A DNA stretch of 64,000 nt. Origin: Lacinutrix sp. MedPE-SW. Lineage in GTDB: Bacteria > Bacteroidota > Bacteroidia > Flavobacteriales > Flavobacteriaceae. The DNA lies in NCBI RefSeq assembly GCF_001874145.1, contig NZ_MPCX01000013.1, positions 1-64,000 of the forward strand, given 5' to 3'. The notes under the pieces are model-generated. The model ran no database searches and was not told where the DNA came from. It saw nothing but the letters and a program-made list of their open reading frames with translations. Shown one piece after another: positions 34,979 to 43,424 of this stretch. The position numbers were made by a program, and so were the translations under genes. The stretch's first letter is position 1. Each line of letters begins with the position of its first letter.

Positions 34979-35836
34979 ATGGCTTGGTTTAAAAGAAAGA
35001 CAAAAGGAATTCAAACTTCTACGGAAGAAAAAAAAGATATCCCTAAAGGCTTATGGTATAAGTCACCAACAGGAAAAATTGTAGATTCAGAAGAATTAGC
35101 AAAAAACTTTTATGTAAGTCCAGAAGATGGTTACCACGTAAGAATTGGTAGTAAGGAATACTTTGAAATATTATTTGATGATAATAAATTTAAAGAACTA
35201 GATGCAAACCTAACATCTAAAGATCCTTTAAAATTTGAAGACAAAAAAAAATACCCAGACCGTTTAGTTGCTGCTCAAGAAAAAACACAACTTAAAGATG
35301 CTGTACGTTGTGCAGTAGGGAAATCTAAAGGTAAAGACTTAGTAATAGCCTGTATGGATTTTGCTTTTATTGGTGGTTCTATGGGAAGTGTTGTTGGAGA
35401 AAAAATAGCACGTGCTGCAGATCATGCTTTAAAAAACAAACTACCATTTATGATTATCTCTAAATCTGGTGGCGCACGTATGATGGAAGCAGCATTATCT
35501 TTAATGCAATTAGCAAAAACCTCATCTAAATTAGCCCAATTAGCAGACGAAGGCTTACCATACATCTCGTTATGTACAGATCCTACAACAGGTGGAACAA
35601 CAGCGTCATTTGCAATGTTAGGAGATATTAATATTGCAGAACCTGGTGCATTAATTGGTTTTGCAGGACCAAGAGTTGTAAGAGATACTACAGGCCAAGA
35701 ATTACCTGAAGGCTTTCAAACATCAGAATTTTTATTAGATCATGGTTTCTTAGATTTTATCATGCATAGAAAAGAACTTAAAAACAAAGTCAATCAATAC
35801 ATAGACTTAATAATGAATCAGCCTTTAAGAGCTTAA
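34979..35836 (+). CDS. accD: acetyl-CoA carboxylase carboxyltransferase subunit beta
   Basis: AccD pairs with AccA to transfer the carboxyl group from biotin to acetyl-CoA, the first step of fatty acid synthesis. The 285-residue protein has the crotonase-like core: [63 protein letters not shown] and [21 protein letters not shown]. The N-terminal zinc ribbon, normally CPxC twice, is present as a sequence frame ([12 protein letters not shown] and [11 protein letters not shown]), but all four Cys are replaced (positions 29, 32, 47, 50). A structured leader precedes it. Confidence 0.96.
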   Translation: MAWFKRKTKGIQTSTEEKKDIPKGLWYKSPTGKIVDSEELAKNFYVSPEDGYHVRIGSKEYFEILFDDNKFKELDANLTSKDPLKFEDKKKYPDRLVAAQEKTQLKDAVRCAVGKSKGKDLVIACMDFAFIGGSMGSVVGEKIARAADHALKNKLPFMIISKSGGARMMEAALSLMQLAKTSSKLAQLADEGLPYISLCTDPTTGGTTASFAMLGDINIAEPGALIGFAGPRVVRDTTGQELPEGFQTSEFLLDHGFLDFIMHRKELKNKVNQYIDLIMNQPLRA

Positions 35837-35856
35837 TCATTAATTACTTTTTATAT

Positions 35857-35891
35857 AAAACCTTTCAATGTTAAAATTGAAAGGTTTTTTT
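35857..35891. terminator. bidirectional rho-independent terminator
   Basis: AAAACCTTTCAAT pairs with ATTGAAAGGTTTT around GTTAAA, with T-runs on the right and A-rich sequence on the left. It touches the last codon of the convergent kinase gene. Confidence 0.88.
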
Positions 35892-37002
35892 ATTTTAAAT
35901 AATTAATACTCTTTTTAAAAAAAACTTTAAATAGTGTACCTTTATTTACTTCGCTTTCAACCTCTATTTTTCCGCCCATTAATTCAACATGATTTTTTGT
36001 TATAAATAAACCAACACCTGTTGCATCTTTGTTATAATGAAATGTTTTATATAATTTAAATAAACTATCACCAAATTTATTTAAATCTATACCCAAACCA
36101 TTATCTTGTATTTTTAAAACATTATACTCGCCTTGTATTTCATTTTTTAATGTTACTACTAACTGTCTTTCTTTAGATCTATACTTTATAGCATTTGTTA
36201 AAAAATTAAGTATAATACTATCTAAATAAGCAGGAATAGCTTTAACATTACAATTAGAATCTACTTCGTTAATAATTTTACAATTAAAATTTTTAGCTAA
36301 TGCACTTACATTATAAATTGCTTTATCTATATAGTCACATAAACTAAGAGTCTCTAGTTGTTTTTCATTTACTACCTTAATATTAGAGATTTCTGTTAAG
36401 TGCTTTACCGTATCATTTAAATTTAAAACAGAATCTTTTAACATTATAAATTCTTCATTAGGTTTAATTTCAGGAACATCTTGTTCTATAAAATTCACCA
36501 ATGTAGATAAATTAAAGACGTGGGTTTTAAGATTATGGGTAACAATTTCTGCAAAATCCGTCAAACGTTCGTTTTGGGTTTTTACAATACCTAACATGCT
36601 TTTTAGTTTAAGCTCATTTTTAATAACATTTGTAATATCGGTTATTTGAGAGATAAAATATAATGGCTTACCTACAGTATCTCTTACTAGTGATACACTA
36701 AGTCTAGCCCAAATAACATGACCTTTTTTATGAAAATATCTTTTTTTCATAGTATAATTAGAAATCTCTCCAGATAATAAAGACGTCATTTTATTTAAGT
36801 CTAATTCTAAATCATCTTTATGAGTAATCTCCTTAAACGTCATTTTATAAAGTTCCTCTTTAGTATAACCTAAAGTATTTAATACACTTTCATTAACTTT
36901 TATCCAATCACCCTTTAAACTAACAATAGATATACCTTCTTTAGCTTCATGAAATATCGTTTTAAAAAGTTCTTTTTGGACATCCTCAATCTTTACACTC
37001 AT
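35890..37002 (-). CDS. PAS-domain sensor histidine kinase, no membrane segment
   Basis: The 370-residue protein has an N-terminal PAS domain (about 12-130; GISIVSLKGDWIKVNESVLNTLGYTKEEL, then GHVIWARLSVSLVRD). A dimerisation/H-box helix follows with FAEIVTHNLKTHVFNLSTLV, where the His before Asn-Leu-Lys is the likely phosphorylation site. The ATPase domain has the N box (LNFLTNAIKYRSKER), G1 (QDNGLGIDLNKFGD) and G2 (GVGLFITKNHVELMGGKIEVES). There is no signal peptide or membrane helix, so it senses a cytoplasmic cue. No response regulator lies nearby, so it is an orphan kinase. Confidence 0.92.
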   Translation of the reverse strand: MSVKIEDVQKELFKTIFHEAKEGISIVSLKGDWIKVNESVLNTLGYTKEELYKMTFKEITHKDDLELDLNKMTSLLSGEISNYTMKKRYFHKKGHVIWARLSVSLVRDTVGKPLYFISQITDITNVIKNELKLKSMLGIVKTQNERLTDFAEIVTHNLKTHVFNLSTLVNFIEQDVPEIKPNEEFIMLKDSVLNLNDTVKHLTEISNIKVVNEKQLETLSLCDYIDKAIYNVSALAKNFNCKIINEVDSNCNVKAIPAYLDSIILNFLTNAIKYRSKERQLVVTLKNEIQGEYNVLKIQDNGLGIDLNKFGDSLFKLYKTFHYNKDATGVGLFITKNHVELMGGKIEVESEVNKGTLFKVFFKKSINYLK

Positions 37003-37145
37003 AACAAACTCACTTACAGTAATATAAATATAAACTAGAAACTATTAAGTATCAAATAAAAAAATAGTTTTACGACAAAATACATGAGGAAATATTCAAA
37101 AAAAAGGTTTTAGATATATAAATTCAAGAATTCAATAAAAATAAC

Positions 37146-37153
37146 TATATTTG
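37146..37153 (+). promoter_or_regulatory. -7 promoter box TATATTTG for rpsO
   Basis: This is an exact TAnnTTTG match 54 bp before the rpsO ATG. No -33 TTG is seen. Confidence 0.6.
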
Positions 37154-37158
37154 CCGCT

Positions 37159-37175
37159 CGAAAGACAAGCTTTCG
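37159..37175 (+). promoter_or_regulatory. hairpin at the 5' end of the rpsO leader
   Basis: CGAAAG pairs with CTTTCG around ACAAG. It lies at the expected 5' end of the transcript, 33 nt before the ATG, and has no T-tail. Confidence 0.4.
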
Positions 37176-37207
37176 TGTACATAACAATCATTTACAATAA
37201 TATTAGA

Positions 37208-37477
37208 ATGTATTTAACAAAAGAAAACAAAGAAAAGCTTTTTGCAAAGCATGGTAAAAATGCTAAAGACACTGGTTCTGCCGAAGGTCAAATTGCTTTA
37301 TTTACAGAAAGAATTAACCACTTAACAGAGCACTTAAAAACTAATCGTAAAGATTATAACACAGAGCGTTCATTAGTGAAACTAGTAGGAAAGCGTCGTG
37401 CTTTATTAGACTACTTAACTAAAAAGGATATCTTAAGATATCGTGCAATAGTAAAAGAATTAGGATTAAGAAAATAA
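37208..37477 (+). CDS. rpsO: 30S ribosomal protein S15
   Basis: S15 binds the central domain of 16S rRNA early in 30S assembly. From ATG 37208 the product is 89 residues, the universal length (MYLTKENKEKLFAKHG). Family motifs are DTGSAEGQIALFTERINHLTEHLKTNRKDYNTERSL and LVGKRRALLDYLTKKD. The track start at 37151 adds 19 residues unlike any S15 and sits within the promoter. A terminator separates it from pnp, the same gene order as in many bacteria. Confidence 0.98.
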   Translation: MYLTKENKEKLFAKHGKNAKDTGSAEGQIALFTERINHLTEHLKTNRKDYNTERSLVKLVGKRRALLDYLTKKDILRYRAIVKELGLRK

Positions 37478-37485
37478 TCTCAATA

Positions 37486-37516
37486 AAAAGACCACGCCTA
37501 ACAGCGTGGTTTTTTG
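37486..37516 (+). terminator. rho-independent terminator of rpsO
   Basis: ACCACGC pairs with GCGTGGT around CTAACA and is followed by a T-run. Confidence 0.9.
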
Positions 37517-37580
37517 ATATATAACAACTCTTTTTGAAGGAGTATAAATTTCAAAATTGAAGAAGCTAATTATAGTTTTT

Positions 37581-37655
37581 CATTGGTAACAACAACTACT
37601 ACAACAACACAACTACCAATGTTTAACCAAAAAAATCCGATGTTAAAAACATCGG
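37581..37655 (+). promoter_or_regulatory. structured leader upstream of pnp
   Basis: CATTGGTA (37581-37588) pairs with TACCAATG (37614-37621) around a 25-nt loop composed of A and C apart from two T. A second hairpin, CCGATGTT-AAA-AACATCGG, spans 37637-37655 and ends 22 nt before the pnp ATG. Neither is followed by a T-run on the plus strand. I found no consensus -7 box between the rpsO terminator and pnp. Confidence 0.5.
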
Positions 37656-37681
37656 TAATTAGAATTAAAACTTATTTATGA
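37619..37681 (+). CDS. possible 20-codon upstream ORF overlapping the pnp start (ATGA)
   Basis: An ATG at 37619 opens 20 sense codons ([11 protein letters not shown]...) and ends with TGA at 37679-37681, which overlaps the pnp ATG at 37678. The start codon forms the last bases of the first leader stem. An ORF of this length can occur by chance in AT-rich DNA, so this is only a candidate leader peptide. Confidence 0.25.
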   Translation: MFNQKNPMLKTSVIRIKTYL

Positions 37682-39930
37682 TTCCAAAAGTTTTTAAAGA
37701 GGTCATAGACCTAGGTGATGGAAGAGAAATTTCTATCGAAACCGGAAAATTAGCAAAACAGGCACATGGTTCTGTTGTTGTACAATCTGGAAAATGTATG
37801 TTATTATGTACAGTTGTTTCCAATTACAAACAAGCAGATGTGGATTTCTTACCACTAACTGTAGATTACAGAGAAAAATTTGCAGCCGCAGGTCGTTATC
37901 CTGGAGGTTTCTTTAAAAGAGAAGCAAGACCAAGTGATGGCGAAGTATTAACTATGCGTTTAGTGGACAGAGTATTGCGTCCGTTATTCCCAAAAGATTA
38001 CCACTCTGAAACTCAAGTTATGATTCAGTTAATGTCTCATGACGATGAAGTTATGCCAGATGCAATGGCAGGTTTAGCTGCTTCTGCTGCTATTCAATTA
38101 TCAGATTTCCCATTCGAATGCCCAATTTCTGAAGCTAGAGTTGGTCGCGTAAACGGAGAATTCATTATCAACCCAACACGTGCGCAGTTAGAAGAATCTG
38201 ATATCGATATGATGATTGGAGCTTCGGCAGATTCTGTTATGATGGTTGAAGGTGAAATGGATGAAATTTCTGAAGAAGAAATGACCGAAGCTATAAAGTT
38301 TGCACATGAAGCTATTAAAGTACAATGTGCTGCTCAAGTAAAATTAGCTGAAGCTTTTGGTAAAAAAGAAACGCGTGAGTACGAACCAGAACGTGAAGAT
38401 GCAGAATTAGCACAAAAAATTCACGATATGGCATACGATAAAGTATATGCTGTAGCACAAGCAGGTTCTGCTAAACACGAGCGTAGCGCTGCATTCGCAG
38501 AAATTAAAGAAGAAATTAAAACCACTTTCTCTGATGAGGAGTTAGAAGACTTTGGTAGCTTAGTATCTAAATATTACAGCAAAGCAGAAAAAGCTGCAGT
38601 AAGAGATTTAACATTAAACGAAGGTTTACGTCTTGATGGTCGTAAAACAGATGAAATTAGACCAATTTGGTGTGAAGTAGATTACTTACCATCAACACAC
38701 GGTTCTTCTATCTTTACTCGTGGAGAAACGCAAGCTTTAGCAACAGTAACTTTAGGTACATCAAGAGAAGCAAACCAAATAGATATGCCATCTTACGAAG
38801 GTGAAGAGCGTTTCTATTTACACTATAACTTCCCTCCTTTTTCTACAGGTGAAGCAAGACCAATTCGTGGAACATCTCGTAGAGAAGTTGGTCACGGTAA
38901 CTTAGCACAACGTGCATTAAAAGGTATGGTTCCTGAAGATTGCCCATATACAGTTCGTGTTGTTTCAGAAATTTTAGAATCTAATGGTTCTTCTTCTATG
39001 GCAACAGTTTGTGCTGGTACAATGGCAATGATGGATGCTGGAGTACAACTTAAAAAACCAGTTTCTGGTATTGCAATGGGATTAATATCTGATGCAGATT
39101 CTGGAAAATACGCTGTATTATCAGATATTTTAGGTGATGAAGATCACTTAGGTGATATGGATTTTAAAGTAACTGGTACTGCAGATGGAATTACAGCTTG
39201 CCAAATGGATATTAAAGTAAAAGGATTAAGTTACGAAATTCTTGTTAATGCCTTAAAACAAGCGCGTGATGGTCGTTTACATATTTTAGATAAAATTACC
39301 GAAACTATAGAAACACCAAATGCTGATGTAAAAGATCACGCTCCAACAATGGTTTCTAGACGTATTCCTAATGAATTTATTGGAGCCTTAATTGGTCCTG
39401 GTGGAAAAGTAATTCAGGAAATGCAAAAAGAAACAGATACTACTATTGTAATTAACGAAGATCCTGTTACAGAAGAAGGTATTGTTGAAATTTTAGGTGT
39501 TGGAAGAAAAGGTATTGATGCTGTTATGGCAAAAATAGATGCTTTACTATTTAAACCTCAGGTTGGTAGTATATACGAAGTAAAAGTAATTAAAATGTTA
39601 GATTTTGGTGCTGTTGTAGAATATACTGAAGCTCCAGGAAATGAAGTTTTATTACACGTATCTGAACTTGCTTGGGAACGTACTGAAAATGTTAGCGATG
39701 TTGTAAACATGGGTGATGTTTTTGATGTAAAATACTTTGGTATAGACAAACGTACTCGTAAAGAAAAAGTATCTCGTAAAGCTATTTTACCTAAACCAGA
39801 AGGTTTTGTTGAAAGACCTCCAAGAGATGATAAACGCTCTAACGGGCGCGACAATAAAGGTAGAGATAATCGCGGTAGAGATAACCGTCGTGATGACAGA
39901 AAACCTAGACAAGATAAGAAGGAAGATTAA
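37678..39930 (+). CDS. pnp: polyribonucleotide nucleotidyltransferase (PNPase)
   Basis: PNPase degrades RNA 3' to 5' by phosphorolysis as a trimeric ring. The 750-residue protein has two RNase PH domains: [10 protein letters not shown] and [24 protein letters not shown] in the first, and [32 protein letters not shown] and [24 protein letters not shown] in the second. A KH domain ([24 protein letters not shown]) and an S1 domain ([20 protein letters not shown]) follow. The tail is a hydrophilic Arg/Asp/Lys-rich stretch with [12 protein letters not shown], probably an RNA-binding extension. Confidence 0.98.
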   Translation: MIPKVFKEVIDLGDGREISIETGKLAKQAHGSVVVQSGKCMLLCTVVSNYKQADVDFLPLTVDYREKFAAAGRYPGGFFKREARPSDGEVLTMRLVDRVLRPLFPKDYHSETQVMIQLMSHDDEVMPDAMAGLAASAAIQLSDFPFECPISEARVGRVNGEFIINPTRAQLEESDIDMMIGASADSVMMVEGEMDEISEEEMTEAIKFAHEAIKVQCAAQVKLAEAFGKKETREYEPEREDAELAQKIHDMAYDKVYAVAQAGSAKHERSAAFAEIKEEIKTTFSDEELEDFGSLVSKYYSKAEKAAVRDLTLNEGLRLDGRKTDEIRPIWCEVDYLPSTHGSSIFTRGETQALATVTLGTSREANQIDMPSYEGEERFYLHYNFPPFSTGEARPIRGTSRREVGHGNLAQRALKGMVPEDCPYTVRVVSEILESNGSSSMATVCAGTMAMMDAGVQLKKPVSGIAMGLISDADSGKYAVLSDILGDEDHLGDMDFKVTGTADGITACQMDIKVKGLSYEILVNALKQARDGRLHILDKITETIETPNADVKDHAPTMVSRRIPNEFIGALIGPGGKVIQEMQKETDTTIVINEDPVTEEGIVEILGVGRKGIDAVMAKIDALLFKPQVGSIYEVKVIKMLDFGAVVEYTEAPGNEVLLHVSELAWERTENVSDVVNMGDVFDVKYFGIDKRTRKEKVSRKAILPKPEGFVERPPRDDKRSNGRDNKGRDNRGRDNRRDDRKPRQDKKED

Positions 39931-39950
39931 TTTCTAAACTTACAACGCAC

Positions 39951-39989
39951 AAAACCTCAAATAGATTAATTTCTATTTGAGGTTTTTTT
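39951..39989 (+). terminator. rho-independent terminator of pnp
   Basis: AAAACCTCAAATAGA pairs with its complement in TTTCTATTTGAGGTTTT and runs into a T-tract. Confidence 0.92.
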
Positions 39990-40118
39990 ATGGCATCATT
40001 TTAACTCCTTAAATGTTAAAGTTTCATTTAAAAATCATAAATAAATATTAAAAAAAATCTAAACTCTAGTCGCGACCGTAACTTTTAAAAACAATCAAAC
40101 AAAACTTTAGGTTACTTC

Positions 40119-41525
40119 ATGAAATCAAAAAAAAATACACTCTCAAAAACACTCCAATCTATATTAAATCGTTTTCTTATTGACATAAAAGACAAAGAAA
40201 CCCGCTTAAACCTTTCTGTAATATTTAGTTCCTTTCTTTTAATTGTACTTGGTATTTATTTTTTTAGTGTATTTAGTGGCGATTTATATATAATAAATGA
40301 AGAGCACTTAAATTCTTTTTGGGGAAAATTATTTATTACCACAACTACTACTATACTAGCACTTAAAGCATCTATATTTCTTTTTAAACTGTATAGATAT
40401 TATAAATATAAACCTGTAGATTCTGTTTCTAACGAGGCATTACCAACAGTAACAGTAATTGTACCTGCTTATAATGAAGGCAAACAAGTTTGGGATACTT
40501 TAATGAGTTTAGCCAAAAGTGATTATCCACAAGAAAAAATAGAAATTTTATCTATAGATGATGGTAGTGAAGATGACACATGGGAGTGGATGAAAGATGC
40601 TAAAACCAAATTAGGTAATAAAATTTCGATATTACAACAACCAGAAAATAAAGGAAAACGCCATGCACTTTACAGAGGCTTTAACTTAGGCATTGGAGAA
40701 ATATTTGTTACTGTAGATAGTGATTCTATTGTAGAAAAAAACACCTTACGTAATTTAGTAAGTCCGTTTGTAGAGAATGAAGATTGTGGTGCAGTTGCAG
40801 GAAACATAAGAGTTTTAAACAATAAAAAGGCTGCTTTACCAAAAATGCTAGACGTAAGTTTTGTATTAAGTTTTGAGTTTGTAAGATCTGCAGAAAGCAG
40901 TTTAAACTCTGTACTTTGCACTCCTGGAGCCTTAGCCGCATATAGAAGCACTGCTGTGCATAAATGTTTACCAGAATGGATTAACCAGACCTTTATGGGA
41001 AAACCATCAGATATAGGAGAAGACAGAGCAATTACAAACATGATTTTAAAGCAAGGTAAACATGTATTGTTTCAAAAAAATGCTGTAGCATATACAAATG
41101 TACCAGAAGAATATACTGGTTTATATAAAATGTTTATTAGATGGGGACGAAGCAATGTGAGAGAAAACCTTTCTATGGCTCAATATGTATTTACTAATTT
41201 TAGAAAAAGTAAAAAATCTGGAACTAGAGTATTATTTATAAGCCAATTTTTAGAAATGCTATTAAGTTTTCCTTTTCTTATAATCATGCTTTTATTTGTA
41301 GCAACACATCCTTTATTATTTTTAGGTTCAACTTTCTTAAGCATTTTAGTATTATCTAGTTTCTCTGTAATATTTTATGCATACCGTTATACTATTTCAG
41401 AATCTATTTGGGCTTACTCTTATAGCATTTTATATACTTTTGGTTTATTCTGGATAACACCTTACGCAATTGCAACCGCAAGTCGAAGAGGTTGGTTAAC
41501 GCGAAGTTTAGCAGATAAAAAATAG
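40119..41525 (+). CDS. membrane glycosyltransferase family 2 (processive synthase type)
   Basis: The 468-residue protein has two N-terminal membrane segments (about 27-50 and 65-85). A GT-A catalytic domain follows (VTVIVPAYNEGKQVWDT, ILSIDDGSEDDTW, FVTVDSDSIVE with the DxD-like metal site, then SDIGEDRAITNMIL with the catalytic Asp). The downstream YKMFIRWGRSNVRE corresponds to the QxxRW site of processive synthases, with Gln replaced. At least two C-terminal membrane segments follow. The layout resembles NodC/hyaluronan/poly-GlcNAc synthases, so it probably polymerises and exports a polysaccharide. No export partner lies nearby. The upstream region contains a GTCGCGAC palindrome (40069-40076) just before a TAACTTTT near-promoter. 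Confidence 0.88.
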   Translation: MKSKKNTLSKTLQSILNRFLIDIKDKETRLNLSVIFSSFLLIVLGIYFFSVFSGDLYIINEEHLNSFWGKLFITTTTTILALKASIFLFKLYRYYKYKPVDSVSNEALPTVTVIVPAYNEGKQVWDTLMSLAKSDYPQEKIEILSIDDGSEDDTWEWMKDAKTKLGNKISILQQPENKGKRHALYRGFNLGIGEIFVTVDSDSIVEKNTLRNLVSPFVENEDCGAVAGNIRVLNNKKAALPKMLDVSFVLSFEFVRSAESSLNSVLCTPGALAAYRSTAVHKCLPEWINQTFMGKPSDIGEDRAITNMILKQGKHVLFQKNAVAYTNVPEEYTGLYKMFIRWGRSNVRENLSMAQYVFTNFRKSKKSGTRVLFISQFLEMLLSFPFLIIMLLFVATHPLLFLGSTFLSILVLSSFSVIFYAYRYTISESIWAYSYSILYTFGLFWITPYAIATASRRGWLTRSLADKK

Positions 41526-41533
41526 TTTAAAAA

Positions 41534-41570
41534 TAAAAAGCCTATTCCTTAAAAGAATAGGCTTTTTTTT
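41534..41570 (+). terminator. rho-independent terminator of the glycosyltransferase gene
   Basis: AAGCCTATTC pairs with GAATAGGCTT around CTTAAAA and is followed by a T-run. Confidence 0.92.
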
Positions 41571-41813
41571 GGCACGCAGTAAATTTAATACTGACATTTC
41601 CTCATAAAACCGACAGCTTGTCACCTAAGTCAGTATTTCAAAATTAAAAATACCTCAACGTAAAAGCCATAGAATTATCATACTGTTAGTATATAAGCGT
41701 ATAATTATCAAATTCATTATTCTTTAAAATTAAATCTTTTTTTTGGGCTTACCGTACAATCCTTGTGCATAATAACACGTATTATATTAATAAACAACAC
41801 TTTAACAAAACAC
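41571..41813 (+). promoter_or_regulatory. structured intergenic region upstream of proCBA
   Basis: This 243-bp gap has no credible gene. AATACTGAC (41587-41595) faces GTCAGTATT (41629-41637), a perfect 9-bp inverted repeat that encloses GACA-GCT-TGTC (41612-41622), which can form an inner hairpin. ATACT-GTT-AGTAT (41680-41692) repeats the ATACTG word. GTACAA faces TTGTGC at 41754-41768. No exact TAnnTTTG box is found. Either nested RNA structure or several operator half-sites would explain this. Confidence 0.45.
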
Positions 41814-42620
41814 ATGAAAGTATTAGTAATAGGCGCAGGAAACATGGGATTAACATACGCCGAAGGCATGGCAAATAGCGCTGTGTTAAATCAGCACAAA
41901 CTTAAAATCTATGACACTGACCCTAAGAAAATTAAAAAACTAAAAAAAGATTCAAGATTTCAGGTTTTTGACAGTCTTGAAGATTGCCTACCAAGTGCGG
42001 ATATTGTATTTATCGCCGTAAAACCATACCATAGCGACGATTTATTTAGTACTATGACATCTATGTTAAGCCACGACCAGATATTTGTATCATTAATGGC
42101 TGGTGTTACAATAGAAACTATACAACAAAAACTTAGCACCGAAAAAGTTGTTAGAACTATGCCTAATTTACCCGCACAAGTTGGTAAAGGTGTTACATCT
42201 TATACAGAGTCAGACAAAGTTTCTAAAGTAGAGCTCATAATGGTAAGAACTCTATTAGATACAACAGGTACTTCAATACATGTAACTACAGAAAAATTTA
42301 TTGATGCCTCTACTGGAATTTCTGGTAGTGGTCCTGCATATGTGTTTTATTTCATGCAATCAATGTTAGAAGCTGCTTTAAAAATGGGCTTTTCAGATTA
42401 CGATTCTAAAATCCTTGTAAGCAGTACATTTGAAGGTGCAATAGAACTTTTTAACCAATCTAATTTATCACCAGAATCTTGGATTAACCGTGTAGCTTCA
42501 AAAGGAGGAACAACTCAAGCAGCCATAGACAGTATGGAAGATAATAATGTAAAACAACTTATACAAGATGCCGCTTACGCTGCATTTGACAGAGCAATAG
42601 AATTAGGAAAAGAAAAATAA
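41814..42620 (+). CDS. proC: pyrroline-5-carboxylate reductase
   Basis: ProC makes the last step of proline synthesis, reducing pyrroline-5-carboxylate with NADPH. From ATG 41814 the product is 268 residues. VLVIGAGNMGLTYAEGM is the dinucleotide site. VFIAVKPYH, SLMAGVTIETI, VVRTMPNLPAQVGKG and GISGSGPAYVFYFMQSMLEAALKMG are family signatures, and VASKGGTTQAAIDSM closes the active site. The track start at 41763 adds an atypical Ile-rich stretch. It heads proC-proB-proA with a 1-bp gap to proB. Confidence 0.96.
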   Translation: MKVLVIGAGNMGLTYAEGMANSAVLNQHKLKIYDTDPKKIKKLKKDSRFQVFDSLEDCLPSADIVFIAVKPYHSDDLFSTMTSMLSHDQIFVSLMAGVTIETIQQKLSTEKVVRTMPNLPAQVGKGVTSYTESDKVSKVELIMVRTLLDTTGTSIHVTTEKFIDASTGISGSGPAYVFYFMQSMLEAALKMGFSDYDSKILVSSTFEGAIELFNQSNLSPESWINRVASKGGTTQAAIDSMEDNNVKQLIQDAAYAAFDRAIELGKEK

Positions 42621-42621
42621 A

Positions 42622-43413
42622 ATGGACGACAGTATTAAAGACGATAGTATAAAAAGAGTAGTAGTTAAAGTTGGTACAAACGTATTAACAAATAAAGACA
42701 ACCGTATTTTAGGTCCGGTACTTCGAGAATTGGTAAGGCAAATCTCTGTGCTAGACGAAAGAAATATACAAGTTGTACTTGTAACTTCAGGTTCTGCTAT
42801 TGCCGGTAAAGAAGTTTTAGGAAATATTCAAGAAACTGAAGCATCTGTTAGACGACAAATTTATTCTTCGGTCGGGCAACCACGATTAATGAGGCACTAT
42901 TATAGTTTGTTTCATGATTACGGTATGCGTTGTGCACAAATTTTAGCAACAAAAAGAGATTTCGATCCAGGAAAACACAGAGAAAACATGATTAGTTGCT
43001 ATGAAGGTTTATTAGCCGAAGGCGTTACACCTATAGCAAACGAAGATGATGCAGTATCACTAAGTATGTCTATGTTTTCAGATAATGATGAGCTAGCAAG
43101 TTTAGTTGCAGAGTTAATAGACGCAGACCGCTTAATTATTTTATCAGACACAGATGGGCTTTATACAGGACACCCAGAAGACAAAAACTCTAGAAAACTT
43201 TCCGAAGTCACAGTAGACCAAAATGTAGAAAAATATGTACAGTCCAACTCTAAAAAAGAAGGAGAAGGTCGTGGCGGTATGGCTTCAAAATTAAAAATCG
43301 CAAAAGTAACCGCTAAAAAAAATATTCCTACCTATATAGCATCAGGAAAAAGAGAAAATGTAATTGTTGATATTATTAACAATAAGCAAGTAGGAACAAA
43401 ATTTATTCACTAA
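42622..43413 (+). CDS. proB: glutamate 5-kinase, short form without PUA domain
   Basis: ProB phosphorylates glutamate to start proline synthesis. The 263-residue protein has only the amino acid kinase domain: VVVKVGTNVLTNKD, VVLVTSGSAIAGKEVL, PIANEDDAVS, FSDNDELASLVAELIDADRLIILSDTDGLYT and GRGGMASKLKIAKVT. It lacks the PUA domain of E. coli ProB (about 100 residues shorter). The N-terminus has a repeated DDSIK. It is 1 bp after proC and 11 bp before proA. Confidence 0.96.
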   Translation: MDDSIKDDSIKRVVVKVGTNVLTNKDNRILGPVLRELVRQISVLDERNIQVVLVTSGSAIAGKEVLGNIQETEASVRRQIYSSVGQPRLMRHYYSLFHDYGMRCAQILATKRDFDPGKHRENMISCYEGLLAEGVTPIANEDDAVSLSMSMFSDNDELASLVAELIDADRLIILSDTDGLYTGHPEDKNSRKLSEVTVDQNVEKYVQSNSKKEGEGRGGMASKLKIAKVTAKKNIPTYIASGKRENVIVDIINNKQVGTKFIH

Positions 43414-43424
43414 AAATTTACACA

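Noticed and set aside
37637-37655. CCGATGTT/AACATCGG hairpin as a plus-strand terminator
   Set aside because: There is no T-run after it on the plus strand. On the minus strand a T-run follows, but no minus-strand gene is nearby, so a leader structure is preferred.
39558-39854. 98-residue ORF antisense to pnp
   Set aside because: It lies wholly within the S1/tail region of pnp in another frame, with no family features.
41572-41590. TTGGCACG after the glycosyltransferase terminator as a second sigma-54 promoter
   Set aside because: The -24 part matches, but the -12 position reads AAAT with no GC at the required spacing.
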